A stretch of 64,000 bases of DNA from Xenorhabdus griffiniae (GTDB lineage: Bacteria; Pseudomonadota; Gammaproteobacteria; Enterobacterales; Enterobacteriaceae), in contig NZ_JADEUF010000005.1 in assembly GCF_015163655.1 (NCBI RefSeq), forward strand, positions 1 to 64,000, given 5' to 3'. How positions within the stretch are numbered: position 1 is the first letter of the stretch; each line of letters opens with the position of its first letter. Below the pieces are notes generated by a model, which saw only the letters and a program-made list of their open reading frames with translations, did not search any database and was not told the origin of the DNA. Shown in pieces: positions 62,487-64,000 of the stretch. The position numbers and the translations under genes were made by a program.

Positions 62487-63404
62487 ATGACTGTATCCAA
62501 TGCGCTCAAAGCCAATAAACCCATCATCACGAATATCGATATCAGCAAGGACTATGATGAAACTCAGGGATCGGATGATGTTCATTATCAAACTTTTGGT
62601 CGCATGGCGGCATTTTTCGGGCGTAATATGCAGGCGCATCGCCATGACGGTTTTTTCCAACTCCATTATCTGGTGACAGGGCGGATCGAACTGCAATTAG
62701 ACGCACAGCATTATTCCGTACAAGCCCCTCTGTTTATCCTGATTCCACCTTCCGTGCCTCATGCTTTTTTTACGCAGGAAGATACGGATGGTTATGTATT
62801 AACCGTCCGTCAGGAACTAATCACCCCCTTGCTCAGTTCGCTTTATCCTACCCATCGGGAACTGGTTGAGATTCCGGCTATCTGCCTTTCCGTAGCGGAT
62901 AAATACGATGAATTGGAAACATTCAACCATTATTGGGCACTGATTGGGCGTGAGTCTGCCAACCAATTTACCGGACGAGAACAATCGCTGACTTTCCTGG
63001 CTCAATCTCTGTTTACCTTTTTACTACGCAGTATTCCCCTTGATGATCATCATTGCGGTGGTGTCAGAGGAGAATTGAAACTGTTTCAGCGATTTAATCA
63101 ATTGATTGATCAACACTATTACCAGCATCTCGCCGTACCAGAGTATGCAGAAAAATTGGGAATTACGGAATCACGGCTAAAGGATATGTGCCGACGCTTT
63201 GCCAATCGGCCACCCAAGAAATTGATCTTTGACCGATTACTGCGAGAAGCAAAACGATTATTACTGTTTAGTGATAGCCCCGTATTTGAGATAGCGTATC
63301 AACTTGGGTTTAAAGATCCTGCTTACTTTACCCGATTTTTTAATCGGTTGGTGGGATACTCACCGAGTGTTTGGCGGGAAAAGAATTCAGGCGGACATGT
63401 TTGA
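62487..63404 (+). CDS. hpaA: AraC/XylS-type activator of 4-hydroxyphenylacetate hydroxylase genes
   Basis: A 305-residue protein with an N-terminal cupin ligand domain (HRHDGFFQLHYLVTGRIELQ near 52, IPPSVPHAFFTQED near 88) and a C-terminal AraC pair of helix-turn-helix motifs (YAEKLGITESRLKDMCRRF near 228, and VFEIAYQLGFKDPAYFTRFF, then GYSPSVWRE). GGAGGAAA precedes the ATG. In E. coli HpaA activates hpaBC in response to 4-hydroxyphenylacetate; hpaB follows here after 238 bp. Confidence 0.94.
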   Translation: MTVSNALKANKPIITNIDISKDYDETQGSDDVHYQTFGRMAAFFGRNMQAHRHDGFFQLHYLVTGRIELQLDAQHYSVQAPLFILIPPSVPHAFFTQEDTDGYVLTVRQELITPLLSSLYPTHRELVEIPAICLSVADKYDELETFNHYWALIGRESANQFTGREQSLTFLAQSLFTFLLRSIPLDDHHCGGVRGELKLFQRFNQLIDQHYYQHLAVPEYAEKLGITESRLKDMCRRFANRPPKKLIFDRLLREAKRLLLFSDSPVFEIAYQLGFKDPAYFTRFFNRLVGYSPSVWREKNSGGHV

Positions 63405-63642
63405 GTTTTTCAGGACGGCGTAATCATGCAAAAATCATGATTACCAAAACACAAAGTCGGTCACATTTACGCAACAAACTCTCTACTTTTATCGAAAAGT
63501 ACCAGTAAACCCTCCGAAAGTCTCTTCAAGAGGAGCCGTTTAGTCGCTTCAATCAAACAGTGTAATAAACATAAAATTAACAACCATCCCCCCATATAGA
63601 TAACAAATCAAAATAAGGGGATTTTTGGAGCATGAGGTTGCT

Positions 63643-64000
63643 ATGAGACTAGAAAATTTGCGTGCTGATCATAAACGCCCATTTACCAGTAAAGAATACC
63701 TGAGTTCACTTCAGGATAGTCGCGAGATTTACATCTATGGTGAACGCGTCAAAGATGTCACAACACATCCGGCTTTCCGCAATGCGGCTGCTTCAATCGG
63801 TCAACTGTATGATGCCCTTCATGCCCCAGAAACCCACGATGTACTTTGCTGGGATACCGATACCGGAAGTGGTGGCTATACGCACAAATTCTTCCGTTTC
63901 GCCACCAGCGCTGATGATATCCGCCAACAGCGCGATGCCATTGCCGAATGGTCACGCCTAAATTATGGCTGGATGGGGCGTTCACCCGATTATAAAGCAG
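63643..64000 (+). CDS. hpaB: 4-hydroxyphenylacetate 3-monooxygenase oxygenase subunit, N-terminal part (cut by window edge)
   Basis: The ATG at 63643 opens a frame of 119 codons that runs off the window: MRLENLRADHKRPFTSKEYL, later GERVKDVTTHPAFRNAA and the SRLNYGWMGRSPDYKA segment typical of HpaB. HpaB is the FADH2-using oxygenase that adds the 3-hydroxyl to 4-hydroxyphenylacetate, with HpaC as flavin reductase. The ribosome binding site (TGAGG) is nine bases upstream. The 238-bp region before it (63405-63642) should hold the HpaA-dependent promoter, but I could not fix its boxes. hpaC is expected just beyond the edge. Confidence 0.93.
   Translation, partial: MRLENLRADHKRPFTSKEYLSSLQDSREIYIYGERVKDVTTHPAFRNAAASIGQLYDALHAPETHDVLCWDTDTGSGGYTHKFFRFATSADDIRQQRDAIAEWSRLNYGWMGRSPDYKA

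Noticed and set aside
1..64000. tRNA, rRNA, or a CRISPR array
   Set aside because: No cloverleaf with a TTCRA arm, no rRNA-like stretch and no regularly spaced repeat array was seen on either strand.

Overview
The window looks like a chromosomal segment of an insect-associated enterobacterium of the Photorhabdus/Xenorhabdus type (Morganellaceae). The reasons are the moderate-to-low GC content, an SrfABC virulence-associated locus, a very large type I-secreted toxin, a PAS-LuxR regulator, an NRPS fragment, and a dispersed ~105-bp palindromic repeat between genes. The genus is inferred from gene content, not from a marker gene.

Layout. (1) 1-144: one end of an IS1-family element, with its terminal 33 bp tandemly duplicated. 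(2) 374-835: a small exported protein of unknown function, then a decayed membrane-gene remnant. (3) 18192 down to 1123, minus strand: a compact locus of ten genes encoding SrfA-like membrane proteins (one with a vWA domain, one with a duplicated N-domain), SrfB (actin/Hsp70-like ATPase), SrfC (dynamin-like GTPase), a TM/TPR protein, an exported vWA protein, an ABC ATPase with an FtsX-type permease, a formylglycine-generating-enzyme-like protein and two coiled-coil lipoproteins. The second half matches the parts list of the TagQRST module known from type VI secretion regulation, so the locus may encode one trans-envelope complex. (4) 30594 down to 18594, minus strand: a type I secretion system with two ABC transporters and one HlyD-type adaptor, followed by its probable substrate, a ~2093-residue toxin with a YopT-like Cys-His-Asp triad and a TcdA/TcdB-like translocation region. 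(5) 31089-34952: an AraC/GyrI regulator, a GNAT acetyltransferase, a PAS-LuxR regulator and an NCS1 permease.

(6) 34995-47875: a complete myo-inositol pathway (iolB, iolE, iolC-DUF2090, SSS symporter, iolG, iolD, iolA) with a divergent RpiR-type regulator. The set is interrupted by a plus-strand NlpD-like lipoprotein gene bracketed by three repeat copies. Together the enzymes would turn inositol into DHAP and acetyl-CoA. (7) 48483-52457: an NRPS condensation domain joined to a C-terminal stub of an adenylation domain, an SDR with a nine-base tandem repeat and a Phe at the catalytic Tyr position, and a zinc alcohol dehydrogenase. (8) 52643-64000: the 4-hydroxyphenylacetate (homoprotocatechuate) cluster hpaR / hpaG1-G2-E-D-F, a succinate-semialdehyde dehydrogenase, hpaH-I-X-A, and the start of hpaB, which runs off the right edge. 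The extra dehydrogenase would oxidise the semialdehyde released by HpaI to succinate and complete the route to the TCA cycle.

All family assignments come from reading motifs and gene order by eye; no database search was run.
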